Below, one piece after another: positions 28,140 through 37,001 of a stretch of DNA of 60,667 bases. The DNA is from Chelatococcus sambhunathii (GTDB lineage Bacteria; Pseudomonadota; Alphaproteobacteria; Rhizobiales; Methylopilaceae). Both the position numbers and the translations under genes were made by a program. Under the pieces are notes generated by a model, which saw only the letters and a list, made by a program, of their open reading frames with translations, was not told where the DNA came from and ran no database searches. The stretch is from assembly GCA_031316315.1 (NCBI GenBank), contig JADBEO010000022.1, forward strand, positions 1-60,667, read 5' to 3'. Each line of letters starts with the position of its first letter. Within the stretch, counting starts at the first letter, position 1.

Positions 28140-28426
28140 AGTCCGCGGCGGAGCCCGGCCGGCGCGCGCATCGCCCGGAAGCTTGCCGCCTCGATCGTGG
28201 AAGCAGCGTTCGAGCGACGCAGGGGGGCCGCGGGGCTACGACGGCCAGCAACAGATCGTGACCACCGGCAGATGCTTGCGTAGGATCGTCTTTGTGGACG
28301 CCGTCCGTCGGGCCAGCGGGCGTCGCCCGAGCATGAGGCGGCCGGCGCGAACATCATGAAACGAGGCGCGCGATAGATCGACGGCGCGCTTCGAACGCCG
28401 ATCTGACGCCAGATCGAGGACCGCGG

Positions 28427-29359
28427 ATGCCGCCGGCGCCACAGAATCCATATGAAGTGCTGGGGCTGACCCCGGCGGCCAGCCAGGACGAGATCCGGAA
28501 GGCGTTTCGTCAGCTCGCCAAAAAACATCATCCGGACCTGAACCCAGGGGACGCATCGGCCGAGGAGCGCTTCAAGGCGGCCTCCGCCGCGCACGAGCTG
28601 CTGTCGGATCCCGAACGACGCGCGCGGTTCGATCGCGGCGAGATCGACGCCTCGGGACAGGAACAGGCTCCGCCCGGCGGCTATCGAACGCATGCGGAGG
28701 GAGCGGCGGGACGCCGCTACGGCAGCGACGGGGGATGGGATGGCCCAGCCTGGAGCGAGGACGATCTCGCGGAAATCTTTGGCTCGATGTTTTCCGACCG
28801 CCAAGGCGCGAAGACGCGCGGCCGGGACGACGTCTATGCGCTTTCCGTCGCGTTCCTCGACGCCGTCAATGGCGCGACCCGGCGGCTGACGCTTCCCGAT
28901 GGAAGCACGCTCGACGTCAAGATACCGGTCGGAACAGAAGACGGCCAGACGCTCCGGCTCCGCGGCAAGGGTCGGCCGGGAAGAAACGGCGGACCGCCTG
29001 GAGACGCGCTGATCACGGTGTCGATCGAGCCGCACCCGATATTCCGGCGCGCGGGCCGCGACATTCGCATGGATCTGCCGATCGGCCTCAAGGAGGCGGT
29101 GCTCGGCGGCCGCGTGGAGGCGGCGACGCCCGGCGGCGCTGTCCGGATAACCATTCCGAAAGGCAGCGATACCGGCGCGGAGCTCAGGCTTCGCGGCCGC
29201 GGCGTGCCGGCCCATGGCGACACGCCAGCCGGAGACCTCTTCGTGACGCTGCAGGTGCGAGTGGGCAAAGCGGACGCCGCCTTGGAACGCTTTCTGCGCG
29301 AATGGCGGCCCGAACAGGAGCCCGTTTTGCGGAGCTCAGCCGATGGTGATCCCGGATGA
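28427..29359 (+). CDS. cbpA: CbpA-like DnaJ co-chaperone
   Basis: A 310-aa class B J-domain protein that stimulates DnaK. The J domain (residues 8-70) contains YEVLGLTPAASQDEIRKAFRQLAKKHHPDLNPG with the HPD tripeptide. A glycine-rich linker with WSEDDLAEIFGSMF follows, then two C-terminal beta domains (DVKIPVGTEDGQTLRLRGKG and VRITIPKGSDTGAELRLRGRG). There is no zinc-finger domain, which separates it from DnaJ itself. It overlaps the cbpM start by 4 bp. It starts 287 bp after the preceding ORF; that gap shows no clear gene or FNR-type box. Confidence 0.93.
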   Translation: MPPAPQNPYEVLGLTPAASQDEIRKAFRQLAKKHHPDLNPGDASAEERFKAASAAHELLSDPERRARFDRGEIDASGQEQAPPGGYRTHAEGAAGRRYGSDGGWDGPAWSEDDLAEIFGSMFSDRQGAKTRGRDDVYALSVAFLDAVNGATRRLTLPDGSTLDVKIPVGTEDGQTLRLRGKGRPGRNGGPPGDALITVSIEPHPIFRRAGRDIRMDLPIGLKEAVLGGRVEAATPGGAVRITIPKGSDTGAELRLRGRGVPAHGDTPAGDLFVTLQVRVGKADAALERFLREWRPEQEPVLRSSADGDPG

Positions 29360-29685
29360 TCGATATCGAGACGCTGGTCGCTCGTTTCCCGGCGCTTACG
29401 CGCGCCGACGTCGAACGCTGGATCGAGATGAAATGGGTCCGCGTCGACCAAGTCGACGACGGCTACAGGTTCCACGAAATCGACGCGGCGCGCGTCGATC
29501 TGATCCTGCAGTTGCGCGACGACATGGACGTGAACGAGGACGCGTTGCCGATCGTGCTGTCATTGCTCGACCAGTTGTTCGACGCGCGCCGCCGCCTGCG
29601 TGATCTGGACGACGCCCTCGCCCAGGCCGCGCCCGACGAGGTCCGGCGCGCGATCGCCGAACGTTTGCTGAAGCGTCAGGCGTAG
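29356..29685 (+). CDS. cbpM: CbpM-type chaperone modulator
   Basis: A 109-aa protein of the CbpM/MerR-like modulator family, which binds the J domain of CbpA and limits its activity. It reads IDIETLVARFPALTRADVERWIEMKWVRV, a truncated MerR-type winged-helix core, followed by EIDAARVDLILQLRDDMDVNEDALPIVLSLLDQL, the family's helical end. The ATGA overlap with cbpA fits the known pairing. Confidence 0.9.
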   Translation: MIDIETLVARFPALTRADVERWIEMKWVRVDQVDDGYRFHEIDAARVDLILQLRDDMDVNEDALPIVLSLLDQLFDARRRLRDLDDALAQAAPDEVRRAIAERLLKRQA

Positions 29686-29719
29686 GTTTGTCCGTGCGGA
29701 CACGCCGCAGGCTCGCCCT

Positions 29720-29733
29720 TCGACCGACGTCAA
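29720..29733. promoter_or_regulatory. Degenerate FNR/FixK-like box in a convergent interval
   Basis: TCGAC-CGAC-GTCAA has one mismatch in the left half. It lies between the ends of cbpM and the minus-strand P-type ATPase, so no obvious target starts nearby. It may be chance or a remnant. Confidence 0.3.
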
Positions 29734-29777
29734 GAACGGAGCCGCGCTTCGGAGTCCCCAGTTCGATGCGCAGACCT

Positions 29778-32390
29778 TTATGGCCGAGGTGATTCAGGTC
29801 CAGCCGAGTCGCCCGCAACGATGGGGGCCGCTCGGAGATGCGACCGGATCCGCTTCTGCAGGCCGGGCCAACCCCCGGCTGCAACCGCGACGGCCAGACC
29901 AGTCGCTTCAAACATCGCGCCTGGGGCGGCGACCTGAAGCAGCTCTTGCACGGCAGGCACGTAGAGGGCCGCGGCGACGATCAGCGTGGCGGTGAGGGCC
30001 ACGGCGTAGAAGGCGATCCGGTGAGGCGGGAACAGGCGTTCGCCCGGCTCGGACAGTTCGGCGTGCGCCATCGACAGATTGCCTGCGATCAGCATCGAAA
30101 GCAGGAGGCCGCGGGCCTGCTCTTCGGGCAGACCCGACCGCAGCGCGAAGACAAATCCGGCCATCGTGACGGCGAGCAGAACGGCGCCCTGCAGCAAGCC
30201 TCGCCCGATGTCGCGCAGACCGAACAGCGTGCGGGACGCCGCCTTCGGCGGCTGGTCCATGACGCCCTTCGCGTCGGGCTCGGCCTCGAAAGCGATGGAG
30301 CAGATCGGATCGATGATCAGCTCCATCAGAACGACGTGCAAAGGCGCGAAGGCGGGAGGCATGCCGAACAGGATCGGCAGCAAGGACAATCCGGCGATCG
30401 GCACGTGGAGAGCCGTTATGTAGATCAGCGCCCGATGAAGGTTCTGGTTGATCCGGCGGCCGAGGCGCACCCCGTTCACAATCGACGTAAAGCGGTCGTC
30501 GAGGAGAATGATGTCGGCCGTCTCTTGGGCGACGTCGGTACCTCGCTCGCCCATGGCGATGCCGACATGGGCGGCTCGCAACGCGGGCGCATCGTTGACG
30601 CCATCGCCGGTCATGGCGACGATTTCGCCGTTCCGCTTGAGGGCGTCGACCAGCGCGAGCTTCTGTTCCGGTGAGACCCTCGCGAACACGCATGTCTCGG
30701 CCGCGCGTAGCGCGAGCTCACGCGGGGTCATGGCGTCCAATTGCGCTCCGCAGAGCACGCCGCCCACGACCGGGATCCCGGCGTCCTGCGCGATCGCTTC
30801 GGCGGTCAAGGGAGCGTCGCCCGTGATCATGATGACGCGGATGCCGGCGCGTCGGCACAGCGCAATCGCCTGGGGCACGTCGGCGCGCACCGGGTCCTCG
30901 AACGCGATCAGACCCGTGAAGCGGAAGGACAGATCATCGATCGTCTCCGACGGCGCAGCCAAGGGGCCGGTCGCTTCAGCCACGCCGAGCACACGCAGGC
31001 CGCGACGCGCCATTTCTTCCGCGACGCGTCGCGCCAGCAGGCGCTCGGCGGATTGAAGACCGCACATGTCGAAGATCGACTCCGGTGCGCCCTTGGCCGC
31101 TACGATCGACCGTCCCTCGTCCGTCAGCCAGTCCTGTGCGAAGGCCAGCCGCTTCGCCGTAAGCGGATAGGCCGCACGTAAACGATCCGCCAGGATCTCG
31201 GACGGCTTCGTCTCGCCTAGCGCCGCTATGGCCTGGTCCATCGGGTCGACGGCGGGCGTCGCGCAGGCCAGCCTGGCGACGGCGACGACGCGGCCCTCAT
31301 GCGCCGAGGCCGCCCCATCAGACGGAAACGGGCGTCCGGGGGACCATGTGGCGGCGACCCGCATCCGATTGACAGTGAGCGTGCCGGTCTTGTCGACGCA
31401 CAGCGCCGAAACGCCCCCCAGGGCCTCGACCGCGGCCGATCTGCGCGTCAGGACGTTCTGCCGCGACAACCGCCATGCGCCGAGCGCCAGAAAAATCGCC
31501 AGCACCGTCGGAAATTCTTCTGGGATCAGCGCGATCGCAAGCGTCAGCCCCGCCAGTCCGCCGTCGACCCAGCCGCCGCGCAAGACGCCGTAGGCGACGG
31601 CGACGATGACGCAAAAGCCGATCGCCGCCAGGCCCAGCCACCGCACGAAGCGAGCCGTCGCGATCTGGAGGGGAGATCTCGTCGTCTCGACGGATGCGAG
31701 CGAAGCGCCGATCCGTCCCAGCTGCGTCGCGGCGCCGATATGCGAGACGACGACCGCGCCCTGCCCGCCCACGACCAGAGCGCCGGCGAGGACCGCCGCA
31801 ACGTCGTTCATGTCCTTCGCCGTTTCGGGACTGCGCCCGGCTTCGAATGCGGGGTCAGCGGTCTTGATGACCGGCGCGGACTCGCCCGTAAGAGCCGACT
31901 CGTCGATCCGCAGCGGTCCTCCTTCCACCAGGACGCCGTCCGCCGGCGCTCGATCGCCTTCCGCCAGGACCAGCAGATCGCCCGGCGCCAGCTCGCGGGC
32001 CGGAACCCGGGTCACGACGCCGTCACGGACGACGCGCGCCGTCGGCTCCGAGAGGACCCGGAGGGCGTCCAGCGCGCGTTCCGATCGGATCTGCTGGACG
32101 ATGACGAGCCCTACAGACAGGCCCGCCGCCGCAACCATGACGGCGCCTTCGACACGGTCGCCCACGGCGAAGTAAAGTCCGGCCGCGCCGATCAGAAGCA
32201 GGAACATCGGCTCTCGGACGACGCCGATAGCGATCTTCAGCTTGCTCCGCCTTTGGCTCGGCGGCTCGTTAGGGCCCGCCATCCGGCTGCGGCTGGCCGC
32301 TTCCTGTGCGGTTAGACCGCGTCCGTGGGCCCATCGGCGCGGATCAGGCGGGTTCGCCGTTCGCGCCAGGAGGCCGTTGGTCGAAGGCAT
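29778..32390 (-). CDS. Cation-transporting P-type ATPase (calcium-pump-like)
   Basis: A P-type ATPase of about 870 aa, distinct from the MgtA-like one. It opens GLTAQEAASRSRMAGPNEPP, has the actuator DESALTGESAPVIK, the helix-4 motif LIPEEFP, phosphorylation site CVDKTGTLTVN, KGAPESIF, and hinge MTGDGVNDAPALRAAHVG. The helix MELIIDPICSIAFEAEP is typical of P2-type bacterial pumps. Ion specificity cannot be fixed. ATG at 32390 is used; 32456 is possible. It follows a universal stress protein gene and probably shares its FNR-type promoter. Confidence 0.88.
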   Translation of the reverse strand: MPSTNGLLARTANPPDPRRWAHGRGLTAQEAASRSRMAGPNEPPSQRRSKLKIAIGVVREPMFLLLIGAAGLYFAVGDRVEGAVMVAAAGLSVGLVIVQQIRSERALDALRVLSEPTARVVRDGVVTRVPARELAPGDLLVLAEGDRAPADGVLVEGGPLRIDESALTGESAPVIKTADPAFEAGRSPETAKDMNDVAAVLAGALVVGGQGAVVVSHIGAATQLGRIGASLASVETTRSPLQIATARFVRWLGLAAIGFCVIVAVAYGVLRGGWVDGGLAGLTLAIALIPEEFPTVLAIFLALGAWRLSRQNVLTRRSAAVEALGGVSALCVDKTGTLTVNRMRVAATWSPGRPFPSDGAASAHEGRVVAVARLACATPAVDPMDQAIAALGETKPSEILADRLRAAYPLTAKRLAFAQDWLTDEGRSIVAAKGAPESIFDMCGLQSAERLLARRVAEEMARRGLRVLGVAEATGPLAAPSETIDDLSFRFTGLIAFEDPVRADVPQAIALCRRAGIRVIMITGDAPLTAEAIAQDAGIPVVGGVLCGAQLDAMTPRELALRAAETCVFARVSPEQKLALVDALKRNGEIVAMTGDGVNDAPALRAAHVGIAMGERGTDVAQETADIILLDDRFTSIVNGVRLGRRINQNLHRALIYITALHVPIAGLSLLPILFGMPPAFAPLHVVLMELIIDPICSIAFEAEPDAKGVMDQPPKAASRTLFGLRDIGRGLLQGAVLLAVTMAGFVFALRSGLPEEQARGLLLSMLIAGNLSMAHAELSEPGERLFPPHRIAFYAVALTATLIVAAALYVPAVQELLQVAAPGAMFEATGLAVAVAAGGWPGLQKRIRSHLRAAPIVAGDSAGPESPRP

Positions 32391-32524
32391 GGCGCGGGGT
32401 CTCGTCGACGATGATGGACGAGCTTCGTTCATCCGGGGACGAAGCATTGGCTTCAATCATGGCCGGGTCGCCGGCCCGATCGCTCTCCGCGACGAGAGCC
32501 CGCGCCTCGAGCCGGGCCGAGCGA

Positions 32525-33364
32525 TCAGTGGGACATGAAGAGACAGTGCCGCGGCGAACGCAGCAGGTCCCGGGTGACCCCGCCGAAGAACCATTCACGC
32601 GTCCGGCTGTGGCCATAGGCGCCCGACACGATGAGGTCGGCGCCGATGTCGTCGGCAAGCCCCAGAAGGTTCTCCGCGATGTGGTCGACGTCGCCGGTGT
32701 GGATCGAGACCCTCGACCGGACGCCGTGCCGATCCAGCCATATCGAAACGTCTTCGGCTCCGCCGTCGCGGGACGCGGCTGCGGCCGTCATGACCACCAC
32801 CTCGTCCGCCCGCTTCAGAATCGGCAGCGCGTCATGGACGGCGCGTCGCGCCTCGCGCGTATCTTTCCAGGCGACCACCACTTTCTGAGCCGCAAGAAAG
32901 TCCGCGCCGGCCGGAACGACCAGGATGGGCCGGCCGCATTCGAGCGCGATTGACCCAGGCCGCACGCCGAGCCCGCCGTCTGCGGCTTCGGAGCTCGGCC
33001 GCCGTCCGATCACCACCAGATCGGCGGCGCGGGCCTGCTGGATGAGGAAGCGCTCCGGATCGGTGACGCAGGACCTCCATTCGACGTCGTTTCGAGATCC
33101 GACCGCCTTGTCGAAAATCCGCCGGGCCGCGCCGAGATCCTTCTCGACACGCTCGCGCTCTTCCTCCGACGCCGTCGCCGACACGCTGACCGACATGTCG
33201 CTGTAGATCTCGAGAAGCTGCTGCTCCGCGGCGACGCCGATGAGATGCGCGCCGTGCTGGTCCGCCAAGCTCATGGCGAGACGGCCGCGCTCCACAGCGG
33301 ATGGCGCAAGATCGACGTGCACGAGGATGCTTGCGAGACCTGACTCGGTCTGGATCCTGGTCAT
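32525..33364 (-). CDS. Tandem-domain universal stress protein
   Basis: A 279-aa protein with two UspA folds. The second ends in the ATP-binding pattern GADLIVSGAYGHSRTREWFFGGVTRDLL (G-x2-G-x9-G-type loop). It shares long stretches with the protein at 46703-47545 (VVAWKDTREARRAVHDALP, ADLIVSGAYGHSR), so the two are paralogs. Such proteins accompany FixK regulons and are thought to support survival in low oxygen or stress. It is cytosolic. The full-consensus FNR box at 33422-33435 lies 64.5 bp upstream. Confidence 0.92.
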   Translation of the reverse strand: MTRIQTESGLASILVHVDLAPSAVERGRLAMSLADQHGAHLIGVAAEQQLLEIYSDMSVSVSATASEEERERVEKDLGAARRIFDKAVGSRNDVEWRSCVTDPERFLIQQARAADLVVIGRRPSSEAADGGLGVRPGSIALECGRPILVVPAGADFLAAQKVVVAWKDTREARRAVHDALPILKRADEVVVMTAAAASRDGGAEDVSIWLDRHGVRSRVSIHTGDVDHIAENLLGLADDIGADLIVSGAYGHSRTREWFFGGVTRDLLRSPRHCLFMSH

Positions 33365-33421
33365 AAGCCGCTCCCTTGGCTTGCGTGGCTCGCACGATCG
33401 GCGTCGGCGGCGTCAGGCGCC

Positions 33422-33435
33422 TTGATCTTCGTCAA
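33422..33435. promoter_or_regulatory. FNR/FixK box upstream of usp-ATPase unit
   Basis: TTGAT-CTTC-GTCAA, a full consensus match, centred 64.5 bp upstream of the stress protein start at 33364. It lies in the gap after cydX. Confidence 0.85.
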
Positions 33436-33596
33436 GCAGACGTGTCGAGGAGCGGAGATCCAGCGCGTTCGTAAGGACGCGGAGCGCGGCGGATCGAAGC
33501 CGGTCGCGCGCCGCGGTCGACTGGGCTGGATGCAGCTCGGTCATGACGCGTCCGCCACCGTCTCGAATGGCGTGTCGCCGGCGGGCGGAGCAGACG

Positions 33597-33689
33597 TCAT
33601 GGCCCGGCGCGCAGTTCCAGCCACATCGCGTTCAGGACCGCGAAGCTGGCGGCCAAGCCGAGACCCAGAACCCATGCGAAATACCACAT
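33597..33689 (-). CDS. cydX: Cytochrome bd oxidase small subunit CydX
   Basis: A 30-aa single-helix protein: MWYFAWVLGLGLAASFAVLN then AMWLELRAGP. The MWYFAW opening and N-A-x-W-x-E ending are diagnostic of CydX, which stabilises the CydAB haem site in the inner membrane. It begins 14 bp after the cydB stop with AAGG upstream. It is easily missed because of its length. Confidence 0.93.
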   Translation of the reverse strand: MWYFAWVLGLGLAASFAVLNAMWLELRAGP

Positions 33690-33703
33690 GACGGCAGCCT
33701 TTC

Positions 33704-34843
33704 TCAGTAGGAGCTGAGCTCGTTCTTGATCGCGGCGAGCGTCACGCGACCGCGAAGCACGCGGTACACCCAGGCGGTGTAGACGACGATGACGGGCAGG
33801 AAGATCGCGGTCGCGACAAGCATGATCTTGAGCGTCAGTTCGCTCGACGATGCGTCCCACACCGTCAGGCTCTGGTTGGGCGCGATCGACGAGGGCAACA
33901 GGAACGGGAACAGGGTGACGCCAGCCGTCGCGACCACGCCGGCGACGGCGGCGCTGCTCGCCGCAAAGGCTGCTCCAGACCGCCGGCGAATGAGAAACAC
34001 GCCTGCCAAGGCGGCTCCGACCATCGCGAGCGCCGGCGCGGCCAGCATCCACGGATAGCGGCCGTAGTTGGCGAAGCCGTGTCCCGTCCGCACCTCGACC
34101 TGCTTGAGCAACGGATTGGATGCTCCCAGAGGGTCGACCGCCCCGACGATGCTGTAGTGATCGACGCCGAGCTCCATGCAGATCCCGCCGACCAGCAGGG
34201 CGACGAAGAGGATAAGGGCCGCTTGCCGGGCCGCGAAGGTCGCGCGGGTCGCGACCGGCTCGTCCGCCTTCAGCGCCAGATAGCAGCCGCCCTGAAGCGT
34301 CAACATCGCGACGCTGACGAGGCCGCAGAACAGCGCGAACGGGTTGAGCAGGCCGAGGAGGCCGCCCTCGTAGGTCATCCTCAGCTCGTCATCGAGACGA
34401 AACGGCACGCCCTGCAGCGCGTTGCCGACGGCCACTCCGAAGATCAGCGCTGGCACGAGACCGCTCGCGAAGATCGACCAGTCCCAGAAGGTTCGCCATG
34501 CGCTGTCTTGCAGCTTGGACCGGAACTTGAACGCGACGGGCCTCAGGATCAACGCGCAGAGGACGATGAACATCGCCTGGTAGAAGCCTGAGAAGGCGAC
34601 GGCGTAGAGCGCGGGCCAGGCGGCGAAGATCGCGCCGGCGCCAAGGATCAGCCAGACCTGATTGCCCTCCCAAACCGGCCCGACGGTGTTGATCGCGACG
34701 CGGCGCTCCATATCGGTCCGGGCGACGAAGGGCAGCAGGATCGCTGCGCCGAGATCGAAGCCGTCCATGACGGCGAAGCCGATGAGCAGGGCGCCAAGCA
34801 GCGCCCACCAGATCAGGCGCAGGGTTTCGTAGTCGAGCGACAT
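33704..34843 (-). CDS. cydB: Cytochrome bd ubiquinol oxidase subunit II
   Basis: A 379-aa integral membrane protein, the partner of CydA in the high-affinity bd oxidase. It opens YETLRLIWWALLGALLIGFAVMDGFDLG, the family's first helix, and contains NTVGPVWEGNQVWLILGAGAIFAAWP. Length matches the family. It lies 18 bp after cydA and is followed by cydX, giving a complete operon. The enzyme reduces oxygen to water with electrons from quinol and without proton pumping, which suits scarce oxygen. Confidence 0.96.
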   Translation of the reverse strand: MSLDYETLRLIWWALLGALLIGFAVMDGFDLGAAILLPFVARTDMERRVAINTVGPVWEGNQVWLILGAGAIFAAWPALYAVAFSGFYQAMFIVLCALILRPVAFKFRSKLQDSAWRTFWDWSIFASGLVPALIFGVAVGNALQGVPFRLDDELRMTYEGGLLGLLNPFALFCGLVSVAMLTLQGGCYLALKADEPVATRATFAARQAALILFVALLVGGICMELGVDHYSIVGAVDPLGASNPLLKQVEVRTGHGFANYGRYPWMLAAPALAMVGAALAGVFLIRRRSGAAFAASSAAVAGVVATAGVTLFPFLLPSSIAPNQSLTVWDASSSELTLKIMLVATAIFLPVIVVYTAWVYRVLRGRVTLAAIKNELSSY

Positions 34844-34861
34844 GACGGGCGTCCTTGGGTC

Positions 34862-36451
34862 TTACTCTGCGGCGACGGCGGTCGGGGCCGGATCAAAGTC
34901 GCGCGGCGTCCGGCCGCTCTGCCCAAGCAGCCGATCCGGTCCCATCTTGATCGACTTGATCATCAGAACGAGGTCTACCGCCGCGAGCGCGGAGTAGAAG
35001 AGAACGAAGCCGATGAGCGTCGCGAGGACATTGCCGGCGGCGATGTTCGACACTGCGAGGAAGGTCGGCATCACCCCCTCGATGACCCAGGGCTGGCGGC
35101 CGACCTCCGCCACGTACCAGCCGAGCTCCGCGGCGATCCACGGCGTCGGAAGGCTGATGAGCGCGATCGTCAGGAACCGGCGCGAGGTCTCGAGGCGCTG
35201 CGTGCTCGCAAGGAAAAACGCGGTCGCGAACAGGCCGATGAAGAAGAAGCCCAGCCCCACCATGACGCGGAAGCTCCAGAACAGCGGCGAGACCGGCGGC
35301 ACCGTGCTCCAGGCGGCCTGGGTGATCTCCGCGTCGGTCGCGTTCAGCACGTCCGGCCGGATCTTCTTCAGCAACAGCGCGTAGCCGAGCTCGGAAGACG
35401 TCGCCTCGAGCTTGGCCCGCGCGCCCGCGTCGGTCCGGTCCTTCTTGATGGCCTCAAGCGCCTCGTAGGCCATCAGGCCGAAGCGGATCCGGATTTCGAC
35501 GTCCTTCACGAGATCCTCTATTCCCGGGACCTCCTTGCTGATCGAACGCGTCGCGATCAGCCCGAGCATCCAGGGAACCTTGACCTCGTAATGGGTCGTA
35601 CGGGCGTCGGCGTCCGGCAGCCCGAACAGCGTGAAAGACGCCGGCGCAGGCTCGGTCTTCCACATCGCCTCGATGGCGGCGAGCTTCATCTTCTGGTTCT
35701 CGCCGGCCGTGTAGCCGCTCTCGTCGCCGAGCACGACGACCGAGAGGGCGGAGGCGAGACCAAAGCTCGCCGCCACCGTCGCCGAACGGAGAGCCAGATC
35801 GCGATGACGACCGCGCAGCAGGTAGAAGGCGCTGATCGCGAGCACGAAGACCGACCCCGTCACATAGCCGGCGCTCACCGTGTGGACGAACTTCGCTTGC
35901 GCGACCGGGTTGAAGATCAGCGCCCAGAAGTCGCTGACCTCCATCCGCATGGTGTCCGGATTGAAGACCGCGCCGACCGGGTTCTGCATCCAGCCGTTCG
36001 CGATCAGGATCCAGAGCGCTGACAGGTTCGTGCCGATCGCCAGCAGCCAGGTGACGACGAGGTGCTGGACCTTTGACAGCCGCTCCCAGCCGAAGAAGAA
36101 CAACCCGACGAAGGTCGCCTCGAGGAAGAAGGCCATGAGGCCCTCGATCGCGAGCGGCGCGCCGAAGATGTCGCCGACATAATGGCTGTAGTAGGCCCAG
36201 TTCATGCCGAACTGGAACTCCATGGTGACGCCCGTCGCGACGCCCATGGCGAAGTTGATGCCGAACAGGATGCCCCAGAAGCGCGTGATCCGCCGCCAGA
36301 TCTCGCGCCCGGTCATCACGTAGACTGTCTCCATGATCGCGATGAGGACCGCGAGGCCGAGCGTCAAAGGCACGAACAGGAAATGGTACATCGCCGTCAG
36401 CCCGAACTGCAGGCGCGACAGGGTGACCACGTCGAATGCGGCGAGCGTCAT
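34862..36451 (-). CDS. cydA: Cytochrome bd ubiquinol oxidase subunit I
   Basis: A 529-aa membrane subunit that holds haems b558, b595 and d. SRLQFGLTAMYHFLFVPLTLG carries the conserved H23 ligand near the N-terminus. GINFAMGVATGVTMEFQFGMNW and the C-terminal GRQPWVIEGVMPT are family signatures. Its ATG overlaps the stop of a 58-codon small ORF in ATGA, implying translational coupling. An FNR-type box lies upstream of that small ORF. The order is small ORF-cydA-cydB-cydX. Confidence 0.96.
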   Translation of the reverse strand: MTLAAFDVVTLSRLQFGLTAMYHFLFVPLTLGLAVLIAIMETVYVMTGREIWRRITRFWGILFGINFAMGVATGVTMEFQFGMNWAYYSHYVGDIFGAPLAIEGLMAFFLEATFVGLFFFGWERLSKVQHLVVTWLLAIGTNLSALWILIANGWMQNPVGAVFNPDTMRMEVSDFWALIFNPVAQAKFVHTVSAGYVTGSVFVLAISAFYLLRGRHRDLALRSATVAASFGLASALSVVVLGDESGYTAGENQKMKLAAIEAMWKTEPAPASFTLFGLPDADARTTHYEVKVPWMLGLIATRSISKEVPGIEDLVKDVEIRIRFGLMAYEALEAIKKDRTDAGARAKLEATSSELGYALLLKKIRPDVLNATDAEITQAAWSTVPPVSPLFWSFRVMVGLGFFFIGLFATAFFLASTQRLETSRRFLTIALISLPTPWIAAELGWYVAEVGRQPWVIEGVMPTFLAVSNIAAGNVLATLIGFVLFYSALAAVDLVLMIKSIKMGPDRLLGQSGRTPRDFDPAPTAVAAE

Positions 36452-36624
36452 TGCTGTGACCTTGGGGCGTTGGGCGGCGCGTCGGCGAGAAGGCGCGCCT
36501 CGGCGTCAGGAGCGGTGACGCGCTGGCGCAGCGGCGCGACGATGAACCAGGCCGCGGCGAAGACCACGACCAGCTTGACGACGACGACCAGAAGCGCCGG
36601 CCGGGCGATGGGATGGGTCCACAT
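36448..36624 (-). CDS. Small membrane protein coupled to cydA
   Basis: A 58-aa ORF starting MWTHPIARPALLVVVVKLVV, followed by FAAAWFIVAPLRQRV and a hydrophilic tail ending RSQQ. One long membrane helix spans residues about 10-31. AAGG precedes the ATG by 5 nt, and the stop shares ATGA with the cydA start. It is not CydX. The FNR-type box centre lies exactly 41.5 bp upstream of its ATG, which would place the transcription start at or near the A of ATG. No family is recognised. Confidence 0.65.
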   Translation of the reverse strand: MWTHPIARPALLVVVVKLVVVFAAAWFIVAPLRQRVTAPDAEARLLADAPPNAPRSQQ

Positions 36625-36658
36625 AAAGACCTTGTCCGGCGCCGCGGAGCGCCTCGCC

Positions 36659-36672
36659 GTGATCTATGTCAA
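36659..36672. promoter_or_regulatory. FNR/FixK-type box of the cyd operon
   Basis: On the minus strand TTGAC-ATAG-ATCAC, one mismatch. It is centred 41.5 bp before the small-ORF ATG at 36624 and about 214 bp before cydA. The bd oxidase is a classic target of such regulators. Confidence 0.7.
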
Positions 36673-36690
36673 GCTGGGCGACACGATCCT

Positions 36691-36843
36691 TCAGAATGGC
36701 CGGCGACGGCGATGCACGCGTTCGCGGGCGAGCCTCGAACGGGCGGCCGCCGTGGCGCCCGCAGACCGGCTTGCCCCGACCAAGGCGACGGCGAGCGCGA
36801 GAAGGATCAGAATGCTGGCGCTCAGCAGGATGACGGGCGACAT
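36691..36843 (-). CDS. Candidate 50-aa membrane micropeptide
   Basis: A short ORF, MSPVILLSASILILLALAVA then LVGASRSAGATAAARSRLAR and ERVHRRRRPF. The first 25 residues form a strong membrane helix and the tail is very basic (positive-inside). GTGAGG lies about 7 nt before the ATG. It ends 18 bp before the FNR-type box of the cyd operon, so it would not be driven by that box. Evidence is limited to composition and the ribosome-binding site. Confidence 0.35.
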   Translation of the reverse strand: MSPVILLSASILILLALAVALVGASRSAGATAAARSRLARERVHRRRRPF

Positions 36844-37001
36844 GGCGCGGCCTCACGCGATCCGCCGCACGCTCGGCGAAGGGGAGCCAGCCGAGTATGG
36901 CGGTCCGCCGTCCCGTTGTTCCTGACCTAAGACAAGGACATGCGACGAACGCTGACTCTGGGAAGCCTTGAGCCGGTCGTCGGGTGTGCCATTGTCCCGC
37001 G

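Noticed and set aside
28103..29215. 370-codon minus-strand frame opposite cbpA
   Set aside because: It is a shadow of cbpA; the plus-strand protein has a J domain and the matching CbpM partner.
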